Below, in pieces: positions 23,902 through 32,917 of a DNA stretch of 64,000 nucleotides. Source of the stretch: JAOADN01 sp049323795 (lineage in GTDB: Bacteria; Pseudomonadota; Alphaproteobacteria; Rhodobacterales; Rhodobacteraceae); contig JBMOOH010000001.1 in NCBI GenBank assembly GCA_049323795.1, positions 1 to 64,000 on the forward strand, written 5' to 3'. The notes under the pieces are model-generated. The model was given only the letters and a program-made list of their open reading frames with translations. It ran no database searches and was not told where the DNA came from. Position numbers and translations under genes: made by a program. Numbering within the stretch: position 1 is the first letter of the stretch; every line of letters starts with the position of its first letter.

Positions 23902-25926
23902 TTACGCGCCGGGATTTCGGTAAAGACCGCGCCAATCGATGGCCTTGGCGCCGAAGTCGAGGCGGCACTTGATCTCGACCCCGTCGACATCGAAGCCGTT
24001 GCGAGTTTCAACGTAGGCACCCTGTTGGCCTTCCAGATAGGCGTATTCGATGGTGTCGATCTGGTTCGGGTTGGCGGCCAGATACCAGGCGGTGGGGCTG
24101 GCGGCATCGAGCCGGGGCTCGCTGATCGGGCTGAGGGTGCGGATCGACTGCGGCACTACCTTGGTGCTGTCGGCGGGCACAAGGTTCTGCGCCACCAACT
24201 GCTCGGCCTTGAGTTCGAGGGCAGCGGGCACGATCAGGAAGGCAGGGCGGATGTTCAACACGGTCTTCTTGTCAAAGCCGGTCTGCAACGCCATCGCCGC
24301 CCGGGCCGCGCCCACCGCATCGACCGCCAGCGCAGTGCCGGTCGCGGCGAGGTTCTTGTGGGTGGTATGGAACAGCGCGTTGCCGTCGGCCATCGCAGGG
24401 TTGGCGGTGATGATGCCCCAGACGACATCGCTTTCCAGCTGCGCGATGGAGTTGCCGTACATCGCCGGGATGCGGGTGAAGGCATCCAGATCGTCGTTGA
24501 TCAGCGTTTGGCGGGTGATCGCAACCACCCGGCCATAGGTCTTGACCTTGTAGCTCTCCTTGCTCTCGCCAAGCGTGCCGCGCTTGAACTCGCCGCTTTC
24601 GCCCACTTCCAGAAGCTGCGGGGCCTCGCCCAACTGGACCCGGTTCATCGCCTTGAAGTCGGTGGCCAGCACCTGGCGGCAGAATAGCATGAAGGTGCGG
24701 GGATAGGTCTCGTAAGCCTGCCGCAGGGTCTTGTTGGTGACGGCCGACAGGATTTCGGGGAAGTCGGAGGTGGAATGCAGCGAGCGCGTCGCCACCTCGT
24801 CGCGCGACAGGCCGCGCGTGTTGACCCCGGCATTGGTCAGGCTTTCGCGGGCCAGTTCGAGGAGCGACATGCCGCGGTACTGGCGGGCAGAGTCATCAAG
24901 CTGGAACAGCGTCGGGCTGTAGCGGTGCAGCAGCGCGTTGGCCACGGCGTCGCGGCGGGTCACGCGTTCATCCCGGCCGCCGAGAGGGATGGAGACATGC
25001 GGAAAGGTGCGGGTTTCGTCCGACCTGGCGGCAACTTGGTCGAGGATCAGGCGGCGGGATTCATCGACGGTGACACCGCGTTTCACCAGATCCTCGGCAA
25101 AGCCGCGCTCAAGGTTCAGCCGGCCCGCCAGATCGTAGATGGTGGAGACGCGGTCGCGTTCACCCTCGCGCGCCCGGGTGGCGATGGCTTCGGTGTCGGG
25201 CGCAGCGGGCTGGGTCAGCGTGCGGGTTTCGCTGGTGCGCACCTGCGGTTCGGCAGCGGCATGGGTGGCGTCGGTCATCTGGGTCTCCTCGGTCGCATGG
25301 GGTTCGGCGGCCGCTGCGGCCGGGGTCTGGGTCGGGTCGGTCATCGGGGATGCTCCTTGTCGGGTGTTGGAAGCGTCCCGGCGATGAAGGACGCAGTCGT
25401 GAAGGGATTGCTGGGTCCGGAAACCGGCGGCGGGGTCGGCCCCGACCGGCACGGCGGAAACCTCGAAGGGCGTCCAGTCGACCGCGCGCCAAAGCTCGCG
25501 GCCGCCATCGGGCTTGGAGACCTCGAAGCGGTGGACCTGGTAGCCGATCGACACCGCCCGGATGTGCCCCGCCTGAATGTCGCGCCAGATCGGCTCGACA
25601 TCGTCGCGTTCCGAGATGCGGACCAGCGCGATGCCCCGACCGTTTTCAAGGCGGGCGGAACCGGGGACGACGGAGCCGATGACCGCGTCCAGCGCGCCCA
25701 ACTCATGCACCTTCAGGAACGGCGCGCCCGCATTCAGCCGTTCCAGCCGCACATGCGCAGGATCGAGGCTCAGTTCCTCGTCGTAAGGCTCGCCAAAGAA
25801 GCTGGCGCGGCGAACGCGGGCCCCGGCCGACCAGACCACTTCGACGGTGCGGGCCTGCGCATCGGCCGTGTTCGGCGCAAGCTCCGCCGTCCGGCGCATG
25901 GCCGGCAGTTCGATCATCGTGTCCAT
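23902..25926 (-). CDS. Prohead protease-major capsid fusion protein
   Basis: From the ATG at 25926 the protein has 674 residues. Residues about 20-190 are an HK97-type prohead protease domain (FLKVHELGALDAVIGSV with the catalytic His; AVSIGYQV with the Ser; FEVSAVPVG). A Pro/Ala/Glu-rich linker follows, a scaffold-like region to about 390, and then an HK97-fold capsid protein to the end (DFPEILSAVTNKTLRQAYE, GALFHTTHKNLA-like block). An internal ATG at 25344 has a perfect AAGGAG before it and would yield the capsid part alone. Confidence 0.85.
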   Translation of the reverse strand: MDTMIELPAMRRTAELAPNTADAQARTVEVVWSAGARVRRASFFGEPYDEELSLDPAHVRLERLNAGAPFLKVHELGALDAVIGSVVPGSARLENGRGIALVRISERDDVEPIWRDIQAGHIRAVSIGYQVHRFEVSKPDGGRELWRAVDWTPFEVSAVPVGADPAAGFRTQQSLHDCVLHRRDASNTRQGASPMTDPTQTPAAAAAEPHATEETQMTDATHAAAEPQVRTSETRTLTQPAAPDTEAIATRAREGERDRVSTIYDLAGRLNLERGFAEDLVKRGVTVDESRRLILDQVAARSDETRTFPHVSIPLGGRDERVTRRDAVANALLHRYSPTLFQLDDSARQYRGMSLLELARESLTNAGVNTRGLSRDEVATRSLHSTSDFPEILSAVTNKTLRQAYETYPRTFMLFCRQVLATDFKAMNRVQLGEAPQLLEVGESGEFKRGTLGESKESYKVKTYGRVVAITRQTLINDDLDAFTRIPAMYGNSIAQLESDVVWGIITANPAMADGNALFHTTHKNLAATGTALAVDAVGAARAAMALQTGFDKKTVLNIRPAFLIVPAALELKAEQLVAQNLVPADSTKVVPQSIRTLSPISEPRLDAASPTAWYLAANPNQIDTIEYAYLEGQQGAYVETRNGFDVDGVEIKCRLDFGAKAIDWRGLYRNPGA
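25342..25360 (-). promoter_or_regulatory. Internal ribosome binding site for capsid-only product
   Basis: Inside the protease-capsid gene, AAGGAG lies 8 bases before an in-frame ATG (25344). The ATG begins MTDPTQTPAAAAAEPHATEE, right after the protease domain. Translation from here would give a 480-residue scaffold-capsid protein in excess over the protease fusion. Confidence 0.6.
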
Positions 25927-25930
25927 AGGG

Positions 25931-27463
25931 TCAGTCCTGTTGGGCAGCGTTGGGTTGCGCTGGGTCGTTTTCCGGGTCGGCGGTCGGATCGCTGGCGGGG
26001 TCACTGGTTTGCGCGCTGCCGGTTTTCGTGACGCGGCGCGGGTCGCTGTCGAGCACGAGGCCCAGCGCATCCAGCTTGGCATTGGTCGCGGCGATCTCGG
26101 CCAGCACGGCATCCGGATTGCGGCCCTGCCGGGCGATCACCTCCGCCAGCGTCATGGTGCCGGACCGGATCGACAGCAGGTTCGCCATCGCGTCCTTCTG
26201 CGGATCGACCGCCTCGAACTTCGGCGGCGACCATTCGACCGGCACGTCCGGCGTCGGGATCTGGCCCGCCGCCCATGCGGCTTCGGTGAACCAGCGCCAG
26301 ACTGGGGCGCAGAACATCGGGATGAACAGCTGCCACTGGACTGCGTCGATCTGGCGGCGGAACTCGACGAGCCCGGCCCGGATCGAGGAATAGTTGACCT
26401 GGCTGAGATCGCCGGTCAGCAGTTCATAGGGCACCCGGAACCCAGCCGAGATCGTGTGCAGGCTGGCCCGTTTGTACTCGCCATAACCGCCCGTGGCGGA
26501 GGGCTGGTTGAAGCGGATGTCCTTGCCGCCGCGTGCATAGGCAATCAGCCCCGGTTCGAACTGCTCGACCCGGTTGCCATCGGCATCGACAACTGTGGGT
26601 GCGATGCCCTGTTGGGACTCGTCGTCGCCGAAGACGATGGCGGTGACGCAGGCCTCGGTCTTCTTGCGGACCAGTTCAGCGACTTCATAGTCGTCGAGAT
26701 CGCGCAAGGACCGGATCACCGGCGCGCCCCAAGGCACGCCGCGTACCTGCGTGCGCTGCTTTTCGTAGACATGGGCGATCTCGGTGGCCGGAACCGGGCG
26801 ACTTGCCGCCCCACCCCGCAAGCTGCCTTGGGCATCGCCCGGATGGTCGGTGTAGAGCCAGTAAGCACGGCGCTTGCCCACGGCGTCGAATTCGATGCCC
26901 TGCACGATGCGGGTCGGGCTGGCATCGCCACGTTTGGTCGCGTCGAGGAAATCTGCCTCAAGCACCTGCAACTGCAGCGGCACCGCCAGACCGTCCCCCG
27001 CCCGCCGCAGACGGCGGCGCACCAGCACCTCGCCCGCCTCGACCATCTCCCGACAGATCAGCGTCTGCAGCCCGTAGAAATCCAGCTGGCCGTCGGCGTC
27101 GCAATCCGCCGTCCAGCGGGTGAACAGAGCATCGACCTTCCGGTCCAGTTTGTCATCGCCACTCGCAGCCCGGGGCATGATGCCCGAGCCGATGATGTTG
27201 TTCACAAGCACCGCCACGGCCTTGGCCGCATGCGGGTTGTTGCGCACGAGGTCGCGCATCCGGTCGCGCAAGAGCGCCCCGGCGACACCAATCTCGGTGT
27301 CCGCAGAAGATCCCGGTGCGCGCCAGCCGTCGGTGCGCCGCCCCTTGGACGCTCCGTCATAGCCGCGCGTCAGGGTCTCGAAGGCCTGCCGCGCCAGCAC
27401 GCGCCGGGCCGCCATACGCGGGGCGACCGAGGCGATGGCATGGTCCATCCAGTTCGCGGGCAT
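25931..27463 (-). CDS. Lambda-family phage portal protein
   Basis: The 510-residue protein matches lambda gpB-type portals: N-terminal RDRMRDLVRNNPHAAKAVAVLVNNIIGSGI, central VLEADFLDATKRGD, the DLDDYEVAELVRKKTEACVTAIVF helix region and SAGFRVPYELLTGDLSQVNYSS before the clip and crown. It forms the dodecameric ring for DNA entry and exit. It begins exactly where the gpW gene ends and is followed by the capsid fusion after 4 bases. Confidence 0.9.
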   Translation of the reverse strand: MPANWMDHAIASVAPRMAARRVLARQAFETLTRGYDGASKGRRTDGWRAPGSSADTEIGVAGALLRDRMRDLVRNNPHAAKAVAVLVNNIIGSGIMPRAASGDDKLDRKVDALFTRWTADCDADGQLDFYGLQTLICREMVEAGEVLVRRRLRRAGDGLAVPLQLQVLEADFLDATKRGDASPTRIVQGIEFDAVGKRRAYWLYTDHPGDAQGSLRGGAASRPVPATEIAHVYEKQRTQVRGVPWGAPVIRSLRDLDDYEVAELVRKKTEACVTAIVFGDDESQQGIAPTVVDADGNRVEQFEPGLIAYARGGKDIRFNQPSATGGYGEYKRASLHTISAGFRVPYELLTGDLSQVNYSSIRAGLVEFRRQIDAVQWQLFIPMFCAPVWRWFTEAAWAAGQIPTPDVPVEWSPPKFEAVDPQKDAMANLLSIRSGTMTLAEVIARQGRNPDAVLAEIAATNAKLDALGLVLDSDPRRVTKTGSAQTSDPASDPTADPENDPAQPNAAQQD

Positions 27464-27672
27464 CAGCGATCCCCGCGCGAGAAGCCCGCCAACCCGGCCA
27501 CAGGCAGCGGCCGGGTCGTCCCGGCGACGGCACGTTCGATGGTCCGGATCCGGCCCAACAGATCCTCGGCCGAGCCGTAGTCGACCGATTTTCCATCATA
27601 GCTGACCCGGGTCGTGCCGCTGGCATAGGCCCGGCGCAGCGCGGCGAGTTCGGTTTCCGTCCAGTCTGTCAT
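27463..27672 (-). CDS. gpW-like head-tail connector
   Basis: Sixty-nine residues: TDWTETELAALRRAYASGTT-type N-terminal helix, VSYDGKSVDYGSAEDLLGRI hairpin and second helix, the fold of lambda gpW that fills the portal channel before tail joining. The ATG at 27672 lies one base after the terminase stop and the stop overlaps the portal start. Confidence 0.78.
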   Translation of the reverse strand: MTDWTETELAALRRAYASGTTRVSYDGKSVDYGSAEDLLGRIRTIERAVAGTTRPLPVAGLAGFSRGDR

Positions 27673-27673
27673 G

Positions 27674-29677
27674 TCAGAACCATCCTCCGCGTCGGCCAAG
27701 CCAGTCCGACTGCCGTTTCCCCTGGGGTGCGGCTTGCGGCCGGTTGACCCGCCCCGCGCCATCAACTGTCGTCGGTACCGCCCCGAGTTGATCCTCGAGA
27801 TCGCGCCATTTTTCGTCGGGCCATCGATCCGCGCCCGCGATCCAGGCGGCGGCGCGGGCATAGACCCGGCAATCCAGCGCCTCGTTGCGCTCGCGCAGCT
27901 TCTGCCATTCCAGCCGGGCAAAGCCGCGCTTGGTGCGCACCGTCACCAGTTGCTCGGCCACGAACTGCTTCAGCCATTCGTTCTCGACCCAGTGTGGCAG
28001 ATGCACCGAGCCGGGCGGGAACGCCGCCCCGTCGGCCATCTCCTCATCGGTCGGCCGCGCTAGCCGCAGGAAGCGGTAGGTCTCGGCCTTGAAGGTCGAC
28101 ACCGCCACGGTCCAGAGCCGCGCCCCGCGCCGCAGGCGTTTGCCGCCCTCGGTCGCGTCGACAAAGGTCGGCCCCGACACGGGGCTGGAACGGTTGAAAC
28201 CCTCGACACCCTTGACCGGCGAAACCTGCCCAAACCCCTGCGCCCGCGACCAGGAATAGACCGCCGGGGCCTCATAGCCAGTGTCGATGGCGAGCCGCGC
28301 GATGCGCAGATGCGCGCCGCGTTCGTGCGGCCAGGACCGGTCCAGCAGCGCCGTCAGTTCCGACCACGCGTCATGTCGATCCGGCCCGCCCTCGATCACG
28401 ACATGGTCGACCAGCCAGCTTTCGAGGCCGCGACCCCAGGCCCAGACGTCGACCTCGATCCGGTCTTTCTGAACGTCGGCCCCGGCAGTCAGGAACAGCC
28501 CGCCCGCTGGCACAGTGCCGGATGTCCAGCGCTCGCGCCGGTCGTAGAGCCGCTGCCAATCGGGGGCTTCGCCCGTCTCGACCCATGTCTCGCCAAGGAT
28601 CGTGTTGCGAAACGCCTTGATCGCCTCGTCCGAACCTTGGGCCGCTTCCCATGATCGCACGATCCGCTCCCAGCTCAGCCAGCCGATCGGCGAATAAAGC
28701 GCCGAGAGGTGATACCCGACCGTGGTCGGATCGGCGGCAGCGGCGGTCGCCCGCCATTCGCCGCCTTCCAGCATCGCCGTCTTGTGATGTTCGCTGATGG
28801 ACTGATCGCACCCCTCGCAGAAATACTCCGCCGTTTCCGGCTTGCCCTTCTGCCAGCGCAGCCGTTCGAACTTCAGCCATTGCATCGCCCCACAATGCGG
28901 GCACGGAACGAAATACCGGCGCTGGTCGCTGCTCTCATATTCCCGTTCGATCCGGCTCAGACCCCGGATGGTGGGCGTCGAGACCAGGAACACCTTGCGC
29001 CGGTGGGCGAAGGTCAGCGACCGCGCTTCCGCCAGCGTGACCGGATCGCCTTCTTCGTCGGCCGAAGCCGGATAGGCGTCGACCTCGTCAAGGAAGATGT
29101 AGCGCGCCGGGGTAGACCGCAGCCCAACCGCCGAGTTCGCGCCCGTCATGATCAGGATGCCGCCCGCGAACTCCTTCGACAGCATGGTGTTGCCCGCGTC
29201 GCGCGACCGGGCCGGTTTCACCCGCTCCCGCAGGTCCGGGCTCTCATCAATCAGCGGATCGATCCGCTGGCGCGAATTGCGTTTCGCCAGTTCCACCGTC
29301 GGCTGGACCGCGAGCATCGGGCCCGGTGCCTGGTGGATCGCGAACCCGATCCAGTTGTTGCCCGCCTCGGTCGCCCCGACCTGGGCCGCCTTCATGAACA
29401 CGATGCGCTGCATCTCATCGCCAGGTGACAACCGGTCCATGATCTCCCGCATGTAAGGTGTACGCGCCGTCCGATAGCGCCCGGGTTCCGCCGATGCGCG
29501 GCCCGACAACATCCGATGCTTGTCCGCCCATTGCGACACCGTCAGATCGGGATCGGGCGTCAGCCCCGCGCCCCAGGTGCGCAGGATTTCGGCCGCGCCG
29601 TCGAACTCGGTCAGACCATCATCGTCAGCGGAAGTCGGGCCGGACCTCGGCAAGTTCGTCGAGGTGGGCACGGACAT
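27674..29677 (-). CDS. Terminase large subunit, GpA family
   Basis: The 667-residue protein has the GpA ATPase core: a variant Walker A (KAAQVGATE, about residue 96), Walker B (RYIFLDEVDAYP, about 190), then a C-terminal nuclease domain with AGADVQKDRIEVDVWAWG and AIDTGYE acidic clusters. A zinc-ribbon-like C-P-H-C ... C-EGC occurs near 255-290. It packages DNA and cuts it at cos or similar sites. The start overlaps the small-subunit gene by 53 bases; a shorter start is possible. Confidence 0.92.
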   Translation of the reverse strand: MSVPTSTNLPRSGPTSADDDGLTEFDGAAEILRTWGAGLTPDPDLTVSQWADKHRMLSGRASAEPGRYRTARTPYMREIMDRLSPGDEMQRIVFMKAAQVGATEAGNNWIGFAIHQAPGPMLAVQPTVELAKRNSRQRIDPLIDESPDLRERVKPARSRDAGNTMLSKEFAGGILIMTGANSAVGLRSTPARYIFLDEVDAYPASADEEGDPVTLAEARSLTFAHRRKVFLVSTPTIRGLSRIEREYESSDQRRYFVPCPHCGAMQWLKFERLRWQKGKPETAEYFCEGCDQSISEHHKTAMLEGGEWRATAAAADPTTVGYHLSALYSPIGWLSWERIVRSWEAAQGSDEAIKAFRNTILGETWVETGEAPDWQRLYDRRERWTSGTVPAGGLFLTAGADVQKDRIEVDVWAWGRGLESWLVDHVVIEGGPDRHDAWSELTALLDRSWPHERGAHLRIARLAIDTGYEAPAVYSWSRAQGFGQVSPVKGVEGFNRSSPVSGPTFVDATEGGKRLRRGARLWTVAVSTFKAETYRFLRLARPTDEEMADGAAFPPGSVHLPHWVENEWLKQFVAEQLVTVRTKRGFARLEWQKLRERNEALDCRVYARAAAWIAGADRWPDEKWRDLEDQLGAVPTTVDGAGRVNRPQAAPQGKRQSDWLGRRGGWF

Positions 29678-30185
29678 GTTTTTCCAAGGCCTTCTGCATT
29701 GCGGCCGGTTCCACGCCCAGTTCCGCCGCCATCAGTGCCGACGACCGCGCGGGCCAGTTGACCCAAGCATCCCGCACCTCGCGCGCCAGCCGGAACACCA
29801 GCGACAGCGCCCGGGCCCGCTCGATCAATTCCCCCTTCAGCTTCTGCAGCCGGATCCGCCGCTCCTGCGCCTTCAGCACCTCGTTGGCAGTTTTCGCCTG
29901 CAGGTAGGTCGTGCCACCGCCAACCGCTGGTACCGCCAGACCCTGTTCGCGCAGTGTATCGCCGACAGCAGCAACGGCTGCCTCGGGGACCGCCTTCATC
30001 TTCAGTTCGGGCGGCTTCCGGGTCTTCGACGGGTCGGTCGTTTCCGCCCGGCGCACGTCGCTGGCCTCTGCATCGATGCTGCCATCGGCGAAGAGCACAA
30101 GCCGTTCGGCGGTCTTCGCCTTCTGGATCGCGCCCCGCGACAGCCCGACATGCGCGGCGTACTGGCGCTCGCTCATGCCCTGCAT
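29625..30185 (-). CDS. Terminase small subunit, Nu1-like
   Basis: The 186-residue protein has an N-terminal winged-helix DNA-binding region (MSERQYAAHVGLSRGAIQKAK), a Lys/Pro linker, and a long helical C-terminal part (LQAKTANEVLKAQERRIRLQKLKG) that contacts the large subunit. This matches Nu1-type small subunits annotated as elements of external origin. It is the first gene of the minus-strand late operon. Confidence 0.82.
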   Translation of the reverse strand: MQGMSERQYAAHVGLSRGAIQKAKTAERLVLFADGSIDAEASDVRRAETTDPSKTRKPPELKMKAVPEAAVAAVGDTLREQGLAVPAVGGGTTYLQAKTANEVLKAQERRIRLQKLKGELIERARALSLVFRLAREVRDAWVNWPARSSALMAAELGVEPAAMQKALEKHVRAHLDELAEVRPDFR

Positions 30186-30252
30186 TGACGGCTCCGATTA
30201 TCATTCAAGATCATGCGCCTATCTCGTTGATAAGCATCGCTGACAGAGCGAA

Positions 30253-30270
30253 CGTCCTTTCAGAAGGACG
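30253..30270. promoter_or_regulatory. Hairpin in the divergent region before the plus-strand phage genes
   Basis: CGTCCTT and AAGGACG form a perfect 7-bp stem with loop TCAG. It lies between the divergent terminase operon and the small plus-strand gene at 30297, 27 bases before that start. It could be an operator or a leader hairpin; no T-run follows. Confidence 0.35.
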
Positions 30271-30296
30271 ATGCAACTCACTTGGGAGCCACCGAA

Positions 30297-30557
30297 ATGA
30301 CCCGCCGCGCACAGGACAGTGAGACCGATCCCGCCACCGGTTCGAGGGATCGGTCGAACAAAGCCCTCGACGCCTTCATCGGCAAGAAGGCCGAGATCGA
30401 CGCGATGCTCGCCCGACTTCAGGCGCTCAGCGACGACCATTTCAACTTCGATCCGGAGGCGGTCAATTGGGGCAGTGTCGGATCGATCAGCAGCGTCGCC
30501 AGCGACATCCGAAAGATCACCGATTTCCTTTTCGGCGAGGGCGAACACGCCGAGTAA
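30297..30557 (+). CDS. Small phage hypothetical protein
   Basis: Eighty-six residues, acidic and mostly helical (ALDAFIGKKAEIDAMLARLQ, ISSVASDIRKITDFLFGEGE), no membrane segment or known motif. GGGAG lies 9 bases before the ATG. It is the first of two plus-strand genes that interrupt the minus-strand prophage blocks. Confidence 0.65.
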   Translation: MTRRAQDSETDPATGSRDRSNKALDAFIGKKAEIDAMLARLQALSDDHFNFDPEAVNWGSVGSISSVASDIRKITDFLFGEGEHAE

Positions 30558-30646
30558 CCCAGCCAGCCATCGCGCCAGCCCCGCCCTGCGGGGCTTGGCC
30601 TCGTAGAAGGGCCCGCATCCTGCGCGCCCCGATACGGGAGACCACG

Positions 30647-31219
30647 ATGACCCAACTTTCCGACACCCAAGCCCTGATCCTGAGCGCCGCCGCCCAGCGG
30701 CCTGAGCGCATCGCCCTGCCGCTGCCCGAAAGCCTGCGCGGCGGTGCCGCCGCCAAGGTGGTCGGCGCGATGATCGCCAAGGGCCTGCTGCAGGAGGTCG
30801 ACGTCGACCTGCGCAAGGGCGAACCCATGTGGCGCGAAACCGGCGACGGACACGGTAAAACGCTGGTCGCCACTGACGCAGGCCTTGCCGCCATCGGCAT
30901 CGAGCCCGCGGACGCGAACACCGCGCTCGTGGGCGCGACGGACGCGCCGACAGACGAAGCCGCGCCCCAGACCCCCAGCGAACCAGACGCAGCGCCCAAG
31001 GCGCGCACGCCGCGCGAGGGCACCAAACAGGCCACCCTGATCGCCATGTTGCGCGCGCCGGACGGCGCGACCATTGAGGAGATTACGGTTGCCCTCGAAT
31101 GGGCAGCTCACACGGTGAGGGGTGCGATGGCCGGAGCGCTGAAGAAGAAGCTCGGGCTCGAAGTGACCTCGGAGAAGGTCGAGGGGCGCGGAAGGATCTA
31201 TCGACTGCCCGTTGACTGA
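30647..31219 (+). CDS. DUF3489-domain protein
   Basis: The 190-residue protein has an N-terminal region (LSDTQALILSAAAQRPERIA) and a C-terminal DUF3489 domain: GTKQATLIAMLRAPDGATIEEI, then WAAHTVRGAMAGALKKKLG and GRGRIYRLP. The fold is a winged helix-turn-helix, so it may bind DNA. GGGAG precedes the ATG at 30647. A rho-independent terminator follows at once. Its role in the phage is not known; a regulatory task is possible. Confidence 0.8.
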   Translation: MTQLSDTQALILSAAAQRPERIALPLPESLRGGAAAKVVGAMIAKGLLQEVDVDLRKGEPMWRETGDGHGKTLVATDAGLAAIGIEPADANTALVGATDAPTDEAAPQTPSEPDAAPKARTPREGTKQATLIAMLRAPDGATIEEITVALEWAAHTVRGAMAGALKKKLGLEVTSEKVEGRGRIYRLPVD

Positions 31220-31244
31220 GCGGCTTGCCGCCGAAGACCCCATT

Positions 31245-31274
31245 GCCGCCGTCCCATCAGGGGCGGCGCTTTTT
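31245..31274 (+). terminator. Rho-independent terminator after the DUF3489 gene
   Basis: GCCGCC and GGCGGC form a stem around an 11-base loop, followed by GCTTTTTC. It ends the short plus-strand unit and abuts the 3' end of a minus-strand gene. Confidence 0.7.
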
Positions 31275-31468
31275 CATTGCATCGACAGCAGATCGCGCGC
31301 GGCAGCCTGCAGGATGTCCTGCGCCATGCGGGGCTCACAAGTATAGATGCCGCCCGGCTCAGGTTCGCCGACATTGTCCTCGAACCACTGCCGACCCTCG
31401 TCCGAAATCGGGCGCAGGACGACGATGGTCCCGTGGTTGTTGATCTCGATGTGTTGCCAATCGGACAT
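31274..31468 (-). CDS. Small phage hypothetical protein
   Basis: Sixty-four residues, beginning SDWQHIEINNHGTIVVLRPI and containing EGRQWFEDNVGEPEPGG. No known domain. Coding bias and phage context support it as real; no function can be given. Confidence 0.6.
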   Translation of the reverse strand: MSDWQHIEINNHGTIVVLRPISDEGRQWFEDNVGEPEPGGIYTCEPRMAQDILQAAARDLLSMQ

Positions 31469-31509
31469 GCTCCAAAGCTAGCATCCGTCGCCCGGCACCG
31501 CCAGCGGGG

Positions 31510-31725
31510 TCAGAGGCGACGCCAACGCTCGAATAGCCGCCGCAAGGCGTAACTGCGACCAATCGATACGACGGTGAACACCGCGCCAATCTTCAGGTTC
31601 TGCGCCAGCGTCGTGTGCAATCCGAAGATCGGGAAGATCAGGATCTGGGTAGCGACTGCGACCCCGTAGCCGACCATCACGTTGGCCACGGACTCGACCA
31701 GCGACATGACGCGCGACTGCTTCAT
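31510..31725 (-). CDS. DUF7220-type small membrane protein
   Basis: Seventy-one residues with two predicted membrane helices (VANVMVGYGVAVATQILIFP and NLKIGAVFTVVSIGRSYALR) and a basic C-terminus. The pattern ESVANVMVGYGVAVATQ is common in small proteins next to phage methyltransferase genes. Function is unknown. It starts 10 bases downstream of the end of the cytosine methyltransferase gene. Confidence 0.65.
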   Translation of the reverse strand: MKQSRVMSLVESVANVMVGYGVAVATQILIFPIFGLHTTLAQNLKIGAVFTVVSIGRSYALRRLFERWRRL

Positions 31726-31734
31726 GTCGCCACC

Positions 31735-32859
31735 TCATCCATCGGCCAGCAATTCGGCCGCCAAAGTTCGCAGCGCATGCGCTGCAACCAGTGGGACCAC
31801 TCCGTTGCCACAGAGGCGAAGCCGGTCCACCCGGTGGGCCAGCCCATCAGCGCCTCGACGAACAGCGGGTTCAAGGTCCGGCGCACATCGGAGGTATCGC
31901 TCCCAGCCATCGGCGTCACCAGGACCTGGCGGCCAAGCAGTCCGTTCACCGGCGTGTTCGCCAATGTCGTCGCCCCGTCCTTGTGATCGCGCGCCGTCGG
32001 CGTCATCCACATTCCCGCTGCATGGGTCAGATCGGCCGACCGCCGGTTGCCCGCGCTCGGCTTGCACCCGTCGTTTGCCATCGGCGTCGGCCAGTCCCGC
32101 GCCATCCGGTCCAGACCTTTCTCGTCCTTCCGCTCGCCACCCCGGCTGCGGAAACTGTCGGTCTGCGGCGTCGGCCAGAGCGCGGCCGTTGTCGCGAGGT
32201 TCATGCCGTGCTGGCCCGCTTCCTGCGAGGGCGTGGGTTTCGTCTGCCGGTTCTCGTTGGCACTGGCCCTCGGCGTCGGCCAGAGCCGCAGCAGTTCCGT
32301 CCGGTTCCCGCCACTCGACCGGGTGCCAGAGCAGGCGCGCGGGGTCGGCCAGCTCGTCCCCTTCACGGATGGCGAGGATGAAGAGCCGCTCACGCTTGTG
32401 GGGCGCGCCGACTTCCGCCGCCGTGAAGAGGCCTGCCGCAAGGCGGTAGCCCATGCCGACCAGTCCGCTGGCGACTTCGGGGAATCCGAGGCGGAGATGA
32501 TGGGCGACATTCTCGAGGAACACGAAAGGCGGTTTGATTTCGCCGATGATACGGGCGACATGTGGCCAGAGGTGGCGTGGGTCGTCAGCACCCCGGCGTT
32601 TCCCCGCGACGGAGAACGGCTGGCACGGATAGCCTGCCGTGATGATATCCACCGTGCCGCGCCACGGTCGGCCGTCGAAGGTTCCAACGTCGTCCCAGAC
32701 AACAGCCTGATCCAGGGACGCGTCTTCCATCCGCGCCACGAGAGTGGCTGCGGCGAAGGTTTCCCGTTCGACATAGCCCACAGCACGATATCCGGGGATG
32801 GCGATGGTAAGCCCGAGGTCGAGGCCGCCTGCGCCGGAGCAAAGGGAGAGGCCGAACAT
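31735..32859 (-). CDS. DNA cytosine-5 methyltransferase (phage)
   Basis: The protein has 374 residues. Motif I is LSLCSGAGGLDLGL at the N-terminus, motif IV is GYPCQPFSVAGKRRG with the catalytic Cys, motif VI is FLENV, motif VIII follows in KRERLFILA, and motif X includes CGNGVVPLVA at the end. The variable region is long and rich in ALADA-like repeats. I chose the ATG at 32859 because GGAG is 8 bases upstream; frames to 32916 or 32967 have none. It probably protects phage DNA from host restriction. Confidence 0.85.
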   Translation of the reverse strand: MFGLSLCSGAGGLDLGLTIAIPGYRAVGYVERETFAAATLVARMEDASLDQAVVWDDVGTFDGRPWRGTVDIITAGYPCQPFSVAGKRRGADDPRHLWPHVARIIGEIKPPFVFLENVAHHLRLGFPEVASGLVGMGYRLAAGLFTAAEVGAPHKRERLFILAIREGDELADPARLLWHPVEWREPDGTAAALADAEGQCQREPADETHALAGSGPARHEPRDNGRALADAADRQFPQPGWRAEGRERSGPDGAGLADADGKRRVQAERGQPAVGRSDPCSGNVDDADGARSQGRGDDIGEHAGERTAWPPGPGDADGWERYLRCAPDLEPAVRRGADGLAHRVDRLRLCGNGVVPLVAAHALRTLAAELLADG

Positions 32860-32917
32860 GCATGCGTCTCCGGTTCCGGAAGCGCGTCCGGTGGAATGTA
32901 GAGCCAGGTCATGCATG

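Noticed and set aside
25847..27580. 577-codon plus-strand frame opposite the portal gene
   Set aside because: Portal similarity on the minus strand is unambiguous; the plus frame also spans the capsid start.
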